Of a stretch of DNA of 64,000 nt, positions 17,786 through 24,994 are shown piece by piece; position 1 is the first letter of the stretch, and the number at the start of each line of letters is the position of its first letter. The stretch is from Pseudomonas sp. Irchel 3H7. Its GTDB lineage: Bacteria; Pseudomonadota; Gammaproteobacteria; Pseudomonadales; Pseudomonadaceae. The position numbers and the translations under genes were made by a program. The notes below the pieces were generated by a model. It made no database searches, had not been told where the DNA came from, and saw only the letters and a list, made by a program, of their open reading frames with translations. The stretch spans positions 94,448 through 158,447 of the forward strand of contig NZ_FYEA01000012.1 in the NCBI RefSeq assembly GCF_900187605.1, written 5' to 3'.

Positions 17786-18187
17786 ATGGCCTTCTCCACG
17801 CAAGACAGTGATGAGGTACTCAGCGAGATCAACGTGACGCCGCTGGTGGACGTGATGCTGGTGCTGCTGGTGGTGTTTATCGTCACCGCGCCGCTGCTGA
17901 CCAACGCGATCCCGATCAACCTGCCGAAGACCGAAGCGGTGGCGCCGGTCGAGCAGAAGGACCCGCTGGTGGTGAGCATCGATGGCGCCGGCAAGCTGTT
18001 TATCAACAAGGACGAGATTCAGCCGGACTTGCTGGAATTCAACCTCAAGTCGGCCAAGGCCAAGGACCCGGAAGTGCGCGTGCAATTGCAGGCCGATGAC
18101 GGGGTGAACTACGGCGAAGTGGCGCGGGCGATGGCTTCGATTGAACGGGCGGGGATTACCAAGTTGTCGGTGATTACTGCGCGGTGA
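17786..18187 (+). CDS. exbD: ExbD, TonB-complex subunit
   Basis: A 133-residue ExbD/TolR-family protein with one membrane span. The proton-path aspartate lies in NVTPLVDVMLVLLVVFIVTA (Asp around residue 22). The periplasmic domain follows, with VQLQADDGVNYGEVARAM. It is preceded by AGGAGGCGTCCTGAT, a strong ribosome-binding site overlapping the end of exbB. It completes the ExbBD motor and is followed by a terminator. Confidence 0.93.
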   Translation: MAFSTQDSDEVLSEINVTPLVDVMLVLLVVFIVTAPLLTNAIPINLPKTEAVAPVEQKDPLVVSIDGAGKLFINKDEIQPDLLEFNLKSAKAKDPEVRVQLQADDGVNYGEVARAMASIERAGITKLSVITAR

Positions 18188-18205
18188 CAGATTTTACGTT
18201 TTTCC

Positions 18206-18243
18206 GGGGCCGTCTCCTTGGCAGGGTGCGGCCCTTTTTTTAT
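18206..18243 (+). terminator. Rho-independent terminator after exbD
   Basis: GGGCCG and CGGCCC pair across a 16-nt loop and are followed by a run of seven T. It ends the tonB operon. Confidence 0.8.
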
Positions 18244-18262
18244 TTCTGGCATTAGAAGCAAA

Positions 18263-18423
18263 GCCCTCACCCTAGCCCTCTCCCAGAGGGAGAGGGGACT
18301 GACCGAGGTGATTGTTCGAGGTACGCCGACCTGAGATTTCGAGCCGAACTCAAGATTTGAACGGCATGAAGATCGGCTCCCTTCCCCCTCGCCCCCTTGG
18401 GGGAGAGGGTTGGGGTGAGGGGG
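18263..18423. repeat. MITE-like intergenic element, copy 3
   Basis: About 160 bp. The left end is GCCCTCACCCTAGCCCTCTC and the right end is GGAGAGGGTTGGGGTGAGGG, with a more diverged middle containing CGCCGACCTGAGATTTCGAG. It lies between exbD and the hydrolase gene, which point the same way. Confidence 0.75.
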
Positions 18424-18469
18424 AAAAGATTTCAAGCCATGCACAAATCGCATATTCAATTCAGATCTT

Positions 18470-18500
18470 AATAAATAGCTTCTTATTCCTTAACGAATAT
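18470..18500 (+). promoter_or_regulatory. CTTATTCC operator-like motif upstream of the hydrolase
   Basis: AGCTTCTTATTCCTTAACGA at 18477-18496 is nearly the same as AGCCTTCTTATTCCTTCCCG at 21506-21525 upstream of the ABC permease, including the preceding AAAT. It suggests one regulator, CysB-like by inference. Confidence 0.5.
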
Positions 18501-18553
18501 AAATCCCCTCCCTATACTCGTCCAGGAACAGACACGACGCAGGAGAGCTCCCC

Positions 18554-19135
18554 ATGCGCAACGAATCAATCCGCTACCTGATTGTGCCGGGCTGGCAAGG
18601 ATCGCCAGAAGATCATTGGCAAAGCCACTGGCAAAACAGCCTGCCGAACAGCGCGCGGGTCGAGCAGGCCGATTGGCTGACGCCGCGTCGTGAAGACTGG
18701 GTGGCGGCACTGGCCGAGGCTATTGCAGCCGACAGCACGCCGGTCATTCTTATCGCCCACAGCCTCGGCTGCATCACCGTTGCCCATTGGGCAGCCACGG
18801 CGCCGCTGCAATACCTGCGTCAGGTACGCGGTGCCTTGCTGGTCGCGCCAGCGGACGTCGAGCGTCCGGCCTGCGCGCCGGCGCTGCGCAACTTCGCACC
18901 GATTCCGACGGATCTGCTGCCGTTCCCGAGCCAGGTGGTCAGCTCCGATAACGATGCTGCCGTCAGTGCACCGCGAGCGCTTGAACTGGCGCGCAACTGG
19001 GGCGCCGAAGCGGGGATTCTTGCTGGCGCCGGACACATCAACGTCAAGTCCGGGCATCAGCGTTGGGAGCAGGGTTTTGCCTATCTCTATCGCCTGCAAA
19101 ACCGCTTGGAACACCACGCCCGCCGCCGCGCCTGA
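18554..19135 (+). CDS. RBBP9/YdeN-family alpha/beta hydrolase
   Basis: A small cytoplasmic serine hydrolase of 193 residues. The family start VPGWQGSPEDHWQSHW is at residues 11-26, the nucleophile elbow is AHSLGC with Ser70, and GAGHIN near residue 155 gives the catalytic His; an aspartate in SSDND would complete the triad. Substrates of this family are poorly known. It has no methionine beyond the first, and a CTTATTCC motif lies upstream, both suggesting membership of the sulfur-starvation response. It is followed after 53 bp by the sigma-54 activator-like gene, probably in one transcript. Confidence 0.8.
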   Translation: MRNESIRYLIVPGWQGSPEDHWQSHWQNSLPNSARVEQADWLTPRREDWVAALAEAIAADSTPVILIAHSLGCITVAHWAATAPLQYLRQVRGALLVAPADVERPACAPALRNFAPIPTDLLPFPSQVVSSDNDAAVSAPRALELARNWGAEAGILAGAGHINVKSGHQRWEQGFAYLYRLQNRLEHHARRRA

Positions 19136-19188
19136 TTTTATTTCTTTCAACGCCCCCGTCTCCCGGCGGTTTTGGGCGGGAGTCTGCC

Positions 19189-20121
19189 ATGAGTTTCGAA
19201 ACCTTCGGTCAGCCGTTGCTGACCTTTCCCGATGCAGAAAAAAGCCCCCTGAGCATTCGCGCCAAGGCGCTGGTGTTTGTCGATCCGCGCTCGCGTCAGT
19301 TGCGTGAAGAGCTTGAGCAATTGGCGCCACGATCGGTCTCGGTGTTGATACGTGGCGAGACCGGTACCGGCAAGGAGCTACTCGCCCGGCACATCCATCG
19401 CGCCAGCGATCGTAGTGGTCTGTTCGTCTCTGTCAATTGCGGCGCCATCAGCCCGACCTACGCCGATGCAGAACTGTTTGGCTATGCCGCCGGCACCTAC
19501 AGCGGTTCGGCGAGCAGTCGCGCGGGCTGGTTCGGTTCGGCCAATGGCGGCACCTTGTACCTGGATGAAATCGGCGACTTGCCGCTGCCGATCCAGATCA
19601 AACTACTGGCAGCGCTGGAAAACCACGAAGTCACCCGTGTCGGAGCGCATCAGCCGAGCCCGGTGGATGTGCGCCTGGTCGCGGCGACCAGCATCGATCT
19701 GGCGCAAGCGGTGGACGCCGGAAAATTTCATGAGCGCCTTTATCACTATTTGAGCGAAGGGCAACTGGAGTTGCCCGCCTTGCGCGCGCGCATCGGCGAC
19801 ATTCTTTCGCTGGCCGAGTATTTCCTTGGCATCTATAGCCAGCGTCTGGACTTGCCGGTGCCATTGATCAGCGAAGCGGCGCAGCATGTGCTCGAACAAC
19901 ACAGTTGGCCGGGCAACACCCGCGAGCTGGAAAACGTCATTCACTTTGCCTTGCTGGTGAGCACCGGCGACGAGATTCTCCCGGAGCACCTGAATCTGCC
20001 CGAGGTGTCTGGGCCGCAGTTTCAGATCGAACGGCTGGTTGCACAAATCAACATCGGCGGTAGCGTCGATGAGCGTAAGGCCTTGAAAGATTTGCTGATT
20101 CGTTTGAGTGAGGGTTTGTAA
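19189..20121 (+). CDS. Sigma-54 activator-like AAA+ protein lacking GAFTGA and a DNA-binding domain
   Basis: A 310-residue protein starting at 19189, made almost entirely of the AAA+ domain of sigma-54 activators. Walker A is GETGTGKE (56-63), Walker B is GGTLYLDEIGD (120-130), and the sensor region GNTRELENVI is near residue 244. There is no N-terminal receiver domain. The loop that normally reads GAFTGA and touches sigma-54 reads GTYSGS here (102-107). After the AAA+ domain only about 35 residues remain, with no recognisable Fis-type helix-turn-helix. It is related to SfnR-type activators of organosulfur genes but looks altered. It may need a partner for DNA binding or act from solution. 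It has no internal methionine and one cysteine. Confidence 0.8.
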   Translation: MSFETFGQPLLTFPDAEKSPLSIRAKALVFVDPRSRQLREELEQLAPRSVSVLIRGETGTGKELLARHIHRASDRSGLFVSVNCGAISPTYADAELFGYAAGTYSGSASSRAGWFGSANGGTLYLDEIGDLPLPIQIKLLAALENHEVTRVGAHQPSPVDVRLVAATSIDLAQAVDAGKFHERLYHYLSEGQLELPALRARIGDILSLAEYFLGIYSQRLDLPVPLISEAAQHVLEQHSWPGNTRELENVIHFALLVSTGDEILPEHLNLPEVSGPQFQIERLVAQINIGGSVDERKALKDLLIRLSEGL

Positions 20122-20146
20122 CCGTTTCGTTCAACATGAACAAAAT

Positions 20147-20204
20147 GGAATATGAAGCTGAATAAACGTTATTGTCCGGGAATAAAAAATCCCGGTATTG
20201 TCCG
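20147..20204 (+). promoter_or_regulatory. Inverted and direct repeats upstream of the MetQ-like gene
   Basis: CCGGGA and TCCCGG at 20176-20195 enclose ATAAAAAA and are flanked by direct ATTGTCCG copies at 20171-20178 and 20197-20204. GGAATATG at 20148 and GGGAATAA resemble reversed CTTATTCC half-sites. It could be an operator or a weak terminator of the upstream gene. Confidence 0.4.
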
Positions 20205-20287
20205 ACCCACGCCAGCGATATCACTTCACTGGCACACGTATTAATGCCGTCGTCGATGACGACCGTGATTTTCGATAAGGACACTGC

Positions 20288-21085
20288 ATGAAAAAGGTTC
20301 TGTTGTTTACCGCATTGGCGGCTGCTCTGACTGCTTCCCTGGCCAATGCCGGCGAGAAACTGGTGGTTGCTGCGACCCCGGTGCCGCACGCTGAAATCCT
20401 TGAACTGATCAAACCGACCCTGGCCAAAGAAGGCGTGGATCTGGAAATCAAAGTGTTCACCGACTACGTTCAGCCGAACGTACAGGTTGGCGAGAAGCGT
20501 CTGGACGCCAACTACTTCCAGACCCTGCCGTATCTGAACAGCTTCAACCAGGGTAAATACAAGGACGACAAGTCCAAGTACCTGGTGACTGTGCAGGGCG
20601 TGCACGTTGAACCGTTCGGTGGTTACTCGAGCAAGTACAAGACCCTGGCTGAACTGCCGGACGGCGCGACCATCGCCATCCCGAACGAAGGCAGCAACAG
20701 CGGTCGTGCGCTGATCCTGCTGCAGAAGGCTGGCCTGATCGAATTGAAAGACCCGAAAAACGCGCTGGCAACGCCGAAAGACATCGCCAAGAACCCGCAC
20801 AATTTCAAGTTCAAGGAACTGGAATCGGCCCTGCTGCCACGCGTTCTGAAGGAAGTTGATCTGGACATGATCAACACCAACTACGCCCTCGAAGCCAAGC
20901 TGAACCCGCAGAAAGATGCGCTGGTGATTGAAGGCGCTGACTCGCCATACGTGAACTTCCTGGTGGCCCGTGAGGACAACAAGAACAGCGACGCGATCCA
21001 GAAACTGGCCAAAGCCCTGACCAGCCCGGAAGTCAAAGCGTTCATCGAGAAGAAGTACAACGGCGCGGTACTGCCGGCGTTCTGA
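20288..21085 (+). CDS. Orphan MetQ/NlpA-family substrate-binding protein
   Basis: A 265-residue periplasmic binding protein of the methionine-binding MetQ family. The signal peptide ends near LANAGEK without a lipobox cysteine, so it should be soluble rather than a lipoprotein. Family motifs include ATPVPHAEILE, YFQTLPYLNSFN, IAIPNEGSNSGRAL and INTNYALEA. Apart from the initiator it has one methionine and no cysteine. No metN or metI adjoins it; the ABC genes downstream are of the polar amino acid type. It may serve the MetNI encoded at 34760-36515, or another importer. A D/L-methionine or related ligand is likely but unproven. Confidence 0.85.
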   Translation: MKKVLLFTALAAALTASLANAGEKLVVAATPVPHAEILELIKPTLAKEGVDLEIKVFTDYVQPNVQVGEKRLDANYFQTLPYLNSFNQGKYKDDKSKYLVTVQGVHVEPFGGYSSKYKTLAELPDGATIAIPNEGSNSGRALILLQKAGLIELKDPKNALATPKDIAKNPHNFKFKELESALLPRVLKEVDLDMINTNYALEAKLNPQKDALVIEGADSPYVNFLVAREDNKNSDAIQKLAKALTSPEVKAFIEKKYNGAVLPAF

Positions 21086-21117
21086 TCTGACGCTGGAACC
21101 ACCCCCTTCAAGGTGTG

Positions 21118-21154
21118 AAAACGCCGATGGCCAGCGATGGTCATCGGCGTTTTT
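21118..21154 (+). terminator. Rho-independent terminator after the MetQ-like gene
   Basis: A perfect 12-bp stem, AAAACGCCGATG to CATCGGCGTTTT, with the A and T tracts of a terminator that could work in both directions. Confidence 0.85.
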
Positions 21155-21185
21155 GTATGTACGCAATTTTTCGGCCGGTGATTTT

Positions 21186-21296
21186 GATCGTTCCCACGCT
21201 CTGCGTGGGAATGCCTCAATGGACGCTCCGCGTCCGCTTTTGGCAGGGACGCGGAGCGTCCCGGGCTGCATGCCCACGCGGAGCGTGGGAACGATC
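21186..21296. repeat. Double palindrome array (GATCGTTCCCACGC family)
   Basis: GATCGTTCCCACGCTCTGCG at the left end is mirrored at the right end, and GGACGCTCCGCGTCC with GGGACGCGGAGCGTCCC lies between. A near-identical array is at 45177-45288 and a single unit at 6448. Confidence 0.8.
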
Positions 21297-21306
21297 GGTA
21301 CAGGCT

Positions 21307-21399
21307 TCAGGCAACCTGAGCCTTCAACGCCCGCCTCAACGCCACCAACAATTTCACAATCTCCTGCGGATCCAGTCGCTGCGGCACTTTTACGTCCAT
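21307..21399 (-). CDS. Possible 30-aa small protein
   Basis: A short minus-strand frame with ATG at 21399 and TGA ending at 21307, preceded by AAGGAAGAGAAC as a good ribosome-binding site. The predicted peptide begins MDVKVPQRLDPQEIVKLLVA and ends in a basic amphipathic helix-like segment. It lies alone between a repeat array and the promoter region of the ABC operon. I do not recognise it. Coding is supported only by start, ribosome-binding site and plausible composition. Confidence 0.4.
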   Translation of the reverse strand: MDVKVPQRLDPQEIVKLLVALRRALKAQVA

Positions 21400-21499
21400 G
21401 TTCTCTTCCTTGTTATGAGTTTGGCCGGGTGAGTCTGGCCAAAAGCTGTTCGTCCTTGGAGGGCTTTCGTGAAAAAAAGATCCGTCCTACAGCGCAAAG

Positions 21500-21530
21500 A
21501 AAAATAGCCTTCTTATTCCTTCCCGGCAAA
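21500..21530 (+). promoter_or_regulatory. CTTATTCC operator-like motif upstream of the ABC operon
   Basis: AGCCTTCTTATTCCTTCCCG at 21506-21525 matches the site at 18477 almost base for base. It lies about 160 bp before the first permease gene. The remainder of 21400-21681 holds no recognised gene. Confidence 0.5.
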
Positions 21531-21681
21531 CCCACAAGATAGTTTTTTGGGTGATATCAATATGCTTTAACGGTATTTAAATTCTTGTTTTTATATCTAT
21601 AAAGTCGGTGTCTGCCGGACAGCCACCCGCTGTCCATGGAGTGCACCACCGTCGCTTACCGAGCGGCGTCCAGGACGTTTC

Positions 21682-22347
21682 ATGACTTTTGATTACGCAT
21701 TTATCCTCAGCACCCTGCCGGCGTTTCTCAAAGCCGTGGGCGTGACGCTGCAGGTCGGATTTATCGCTATCGGTACTTCGTTGCTGGTGGCGCTGCTCAA
21801 CGCGACGATTCTGGTGTTCCGCACGCCTTACCTGCAAAAACTGGTCGGCCTGTATGTGGAACTGGCGCGCAACACACCGCTGCTGATCCAGTTGTTCTTT
21901 GTCTACTTCGCCTTGCCGGCAGTGGGGGTCCAGGTTTCCGGTTTCACCGCCGCGATCATCACCATGACCTTCCTCGGCGGCGCTTACCTCACCGAAGTGC
22001 TGCGTGCCGGCGTCGATGCGGTGCCGCAGGCGCAACTGGAATCAGGGCGCTCGATCGGCCTGTCCCACGGTCAGTTGCTGCGCTACGTGATCCTGCCGCA
22101 AGCGGGGATTCTCAGCCTGCCGTCGCTGTTCGCCAATTTCATTTTCCTGCTCAAGGAAACCACCGTGGTCTCGGCGGTGGCGGTGCCGGAAATCCTCTAC
22201 ACCACCAAGAGCTACATCGCGCTCTATTACAAAACCTACGAAATGCTCGCCGTGCTGACGCTGATCTGCGTGCTGCTGTTCTTGCCGCTGTCGCTGTTGC
22301 TCAGCCGTCTGGAAAGGAGGCTCCAGCATGGCCAGTTCGGGTCTTGA
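21682..22347 (+). CDS. Polar amino acid ABC importer permease 1
   Basis: A 221-residue HisM/GlnP-type permease with about five membrane spans. The family's N-terminal signature ELARNTPLLIQLFF and the EAA-type loop ESGRSIGLSHGQLLRYVILPQA mark it as the membrane part of an amino-acid importer. It pairs with the next permease as a heterodimer; the two genes overlap by 20 bp. The binding protein and motif context suggest a sulfur amino acid, a sulfur-containing peptide fragment or an acidic amino acid as substrate. The exact substrate is open. Confidence 0.85.
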   Translation: MTFDYAFILSTLPAFLKAVGVTLQVGFIAIGTSLLVALLNATILVFRTPYLQKLVGLYVELARNTPLLIQLFFVYFALPAVGVQVSGFTAAIITMTFLGGAYLTEVLRAGVDAVPQAQLESGRSIGLSHGQLLRYVILPQAGILSLPSLFANFIFLLKETTVVSAVAVPEILYTTKSYIALYYKTYEMLAVLTLICVLLFLPLSLLLSRLERRLQHGQFGS

Positions 22348-22987
22348 GTTGCTCTGGGTGTCGTTGCCGCAATTGGCCAAAGGCGCCGGGCAAACCCTGT
22401 CGATCTCGTTTCTGAGTATCGCCATCAGCACCGTTGGCGGCGTGCTCTACGGTGTGCTGCGAACGCTCAACGTGACGTGGCTGAACGCGATCCTGCGGGT
22501 GTATCTGGAGCTGTTCCGGGCGATTCCGGTGCTGGTCTGGTTGTATCTGTTGTTCTTCGGTCTGCCGATTTTCTTCGGCCTGAGCATTCCCAGCTTTTGG
22601 TGCGCGGTGCTGGTGCTGTCGCTGTGGGGCGCCAGCGAGGTGGGTGAAGTGGCGCGCGGAGCGCTGCATTCGTTGCCACGCGGGCAGCGTGAAGCGGGGC
22701 TGTCGATCGGTCTGAACGCCGCGCAACTTTATGGCTATGTGCTGCTGCCGCAAGCACTGAAGCGCATGACGCCGCCGACCATCAACGTCTACACGCGGAT
22801 CATCAAGACCAGCTCGCTGGCGGTGTTGATCGGTGTGGTTGACGTGATCAAGGTCGGCCAGCAGATCATCGAGCGCACTTACGAATCGGTGCTGATCTAC
22901 GGCGCGTTGTTCCTGTTTTTCTTTTTCATCTGCTACCCGCTGTCAGCCGCCTCGCGCGTGCTGGAGCGGCGCTGGACGCAAGCATGA
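22328..22987 (+). CDS. Polar amino acid ABC importer permease 2
   Basis: A 219-residue permease of the same family, with LELFRAIPVLVWLYLLFF and the cytoplasmic loop REAGLSIGLNAAQLYGYVLL. Its start lies inside the end of the first permease gene, preceded by GGAAAGGAGGCTCCAGC, a very strong ribosome-binding site. It overlaps the ATPase gene by 4 bp. Together with the neighbouring permease it forms the transmembrane channel. Confidence 0.85.
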   Translation: MASSGLELLWVSLPQLAKGAGQTLSISFLSIAISTVGGVLYGVLRTLNVTWLNAILRVYLELFRAIPVLVWLYLLFFGLPIFFGLSIPSFWCAVLVLSLWGASEVGEVARGALHSLPRGQREAGLSIGLNAAQLYGYVLLPQALKRMTPPTINVYTRIIKTSSLAVLIGVVDVIKVGQQIIERTYESVLIYGALFLFFFFICYPLSAASRVLERRWTQA

Positions 22988-23766
22988 GCGCATTGATCGA
23001 GTTTCACGGCTTCAACAAATTCTATGGCGAGCAGCAGGTGCTTAACGGCATCGATCTGCAGGTGCAGAGCGGCGAAGTGATCGTCATCCTCGGCCCCAGC
23101 GGCTGCGGCAAAAGCACCTTGCTGCGTTGCCTCAACGGTCTGGAAGAGGCTCACAGCGGCAGCCTGAAATTTGTCGGCCGCGAGCTGCTGGGCAAGTCCA
23201 CTGACTGGCGCGAGATCCGTCAGCAGATCGGCATGGTGTTCCAGAGTTATCACCTGTTCCCGCACATGAGCGTGCTCGACAATCTGCTGCTCGGCCCGCT
23301 CAAGGTGCAGAAGCGCCAGCGCCGCGAGGCGCAGCAGCAAGCCGAAGCGCTGCTCGAACGCGTGGGCCTGGCGGACAAGCGCGATGCTTTCCCGCGACAG
23401 CTCTCCGGCGGCCAGCAGCAACGCATCGCCATTGTCCGTTCGCTGTGCATGAACCCGCGCGTAATGCTCTTCGACGAAGTCACCGCTGCCCTCGACCCGG
23501 AGATGGTCAAGGAAGTTTTGCAGGTCATTCAGGGCCTGGCCCGCGAAGGCATGACCCTGTTGATCGTCACCCATGAAATGGCCTTCGCCCGCGCGGTGGC
23601 CGACCGCATCGTGTTCATGGATGCCGGGCGCATCCTTGAACAGAACCCGCCCGAGATTTTCTTTACGAACCCGCAAACCGCACGCGCGCAGCAGTTTCTG
23701 GAGAAGTTCTCCTTCGTGGCAACACTGCCAAAAACGAATCCGACAAAGGAACTGGAACTGTTATGA
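22984..23766 (+). CDS. Polar amino acid ABC importer ATPase
   Basis: A 260-residue ATPase of the GlnQ/HisP type. Walker A is GPSGCGKS (37-44), the signature is LSGGQQQR around 140-147, and Walker B is VMLFDEV near 160, with EVTAALDPEMV. The usual DEPTSALD reads DEVTAALD here, a mild but visible change just after the catalytic glutamate. The H-loop is VTHEM. It overlaps both neighbours by 4 bp, so the operon is tightly coupled. Confidence 0.88.
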   Translation: MSALIEFHGFNKFYGEQQVLNGIDLQVQSGEVIVILGPSGCGKSTLLRCLNGLEEAHSGSLKFVGRELLGKSTDWREIRQQIGMVFQSYHLFPHMSVLDNLLLGPLKVQKRQRREAQQQAEALLERVGLADKRDAFPRQLSGGQQQRIAIVRSLCMNPRVMLFDEVTAALDPEMVKEVLQVIQGLAREGMTLLIVTHEMAFARAVADRIVFMDAGRILEQNPPEIFFTNPQTARAQQFLEKFSFVATLPKTNPTKELELL

Positions 23767-24635
23767 AAACTGCCGCTTTTTTACTGCCCCTACTGAGCCT
23801 CGCCTTGCTTGCCGGTTGCAGCAAGACCGAAGAACCGCCGAAGCCGAAGGTTGCCAGCGAAAGCACTGCGCCGGCTGGTTATCTGGACAAGATCAAGGCT
23901 CGCGACAAACTGATCGTTGGCGTCTTTACCGACAAGCCGCCATTCGGTTTTGTCGATGAGGCCGGGCGCTACGTCGGCTTCGATACCGACATTGGCCGCC
24001 GTTTCGCCAAGGATCTGCTCGGTGATGAAAACAAGGTCGAGTTCGTTGCCGTCGAACCGGCAAGCCGTATCCCGTTCCTGCAAAGCGACAAGGTCGACCT
24101 GATTCTCGCCAACATGACCGTAACCCCGGAGCGCAAGGAAGCGGTGGAATTCACCAACCCGAACCTCAAGGTTGCGGTGCAGGCGCTGGTGCCGCAGAGC
24201 AGCTCGGTGAAAAACCTTGATGACCTGGCGTCCCGCACCACCATCGTCACCACCGGCACCACTGCCGATATCTGGCTGACCAAGAATCACCCGGACTGGA
24301 AACTGCTGAAGTTCGAGAAAAACTCCGAATCGCTGCAGGCCCTGGCCAATGGTCGAGGCGATGCTTATGCACAGGACAATCTGGTGTTGTTCAGCTGGGC
24401 CAAGCAGAACCCGGGTTATCGTGTGCTGGATGACAAATTGGGTGCAGAAGCGCCGATTGCGCCGGCGGTGAAGAAGGGCAATATCGAGTTGCGTGACTGG
24501 GTGAATACTGAGCTGGCCAAGCTGGGTGAGGAGAAGTATCTGCTCAAGCTTTATGACCAATATGTGCGCAAAGAGCTGAGCGATGACACCAAGCCTGAGA
24601 GCGTGATTGTTGAAGGCGGCAAGTGGCAGGGGTGA
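23763..24635 (+). CDS. Polar amino acid ABC importer binding lipoprotein
   Basis: A 290-residue solute-binding protein of the bacterial extracellular family 3. The N-terminus ends in the lipobox LLAGC, so it should be lipid-anchored in the periplasm. Family signatures are VGVFTDKPPFGFVDEAGRYVGFDTDIGRRFA (positions about 55-85), NMTVTPERKEAVEFTNP and the GTTADIWL loop. After the lipobox cysteine it has one methionine and no further cysteine. Ligand candidates are cystine-like or acidic amino acids; the sequence alone does not decide. Confidence 0.85.
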   Translation: MKTAAFLLPLLSLALLAGCSKTEEPPKPKVASESTAPAGYLDKIKARDKLIVGVFTDKPPFGFVDEAGRYVGFDTDIGRRFAKDLLGDENKVEFVAVEPASRIPFLQSDKVDLILANMTVTPERKEAVEFTNPNLKVAVQALVPQSSSVKNLDDLASRTTIVTTGTTADIWLTKNHPDWKLLKFEKNSESLQALANGRGDAYAQDNLVLFSWAKQNPGYRVLDDKLGAEAPIAPAVKKGNIELRDWVNTELAKLGEEKYLLKLYDQYVRKELSDDTKPESVIVEGGKWQG

Positions 24636-24662
24636 TTGCCTGTTGAATCAGTGGTGAGGCCT

Positions 24663-24978
24663 GCCCCTCACCCCAGCCCTCTCCCGAGGGAGAGGGAGCC
24701 GACCGAGGTGTCCTGCATTAGACATCGACCTGAAAAGCCGAGTCGATTATGGATTCACAACAGCATTTTCAGGTCGGCGTAATTCCCGAACATCCGCGGT
24801 CAGGCCCTCTCCCTGTAGAGAGGGAGCCGATCTCTGGGCTTTTCAAAAACCTGCGTTCAACTCGAGACTTACATGTCGGCGTAACTAGAAAGAACAACTC
24901 GGTCAGTCCCCTCTCCCTCTGGGAGAGGGTTAGGGAGAGGGTTAGGGAGAGGGTTAGGGAGAGAGTTAGGGTGAGGGG
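24663..24978. repeat. MITE-like intergenic element, copy 4 (compound, with tandem repeat)
   Basis: About 315 bp, longer than the other copies, with two partial element bodies: CAGGTCGGCGTAATTCCC near 24770 and CATGTCGGCGTAACTAG near 24870. The right end is expanded into a tandem array at 24921-24978. It separates the convergent ABC operon and AAA ATPase gene. Confidence 0.75.
24921..24978. repeat. 12-bp tandem repeat GGGAGAGGGTTA
   Basis: Three exact copies of GGGAGAGGGTTA, then GGGAGAGAGTTA and a final GGGTGAGGGG. The other six elements have only one unit here, so this is a local expansion. The closely spaced GGG runs could form a G-quadruplex. Confidence 0.85.
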
Positions 24979-24994
24979 CTTTTGCCTGAATCAC

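Noticed and set aside
20244..20291. A 15-codon frame whose TGA overlaps the ATG of the MetQ-like gene, similar to the leader ORF at 41265
   Set aside because: It has no ribosome-binding site and consists of the bases that form the normal leader; a chance overlap is likely.
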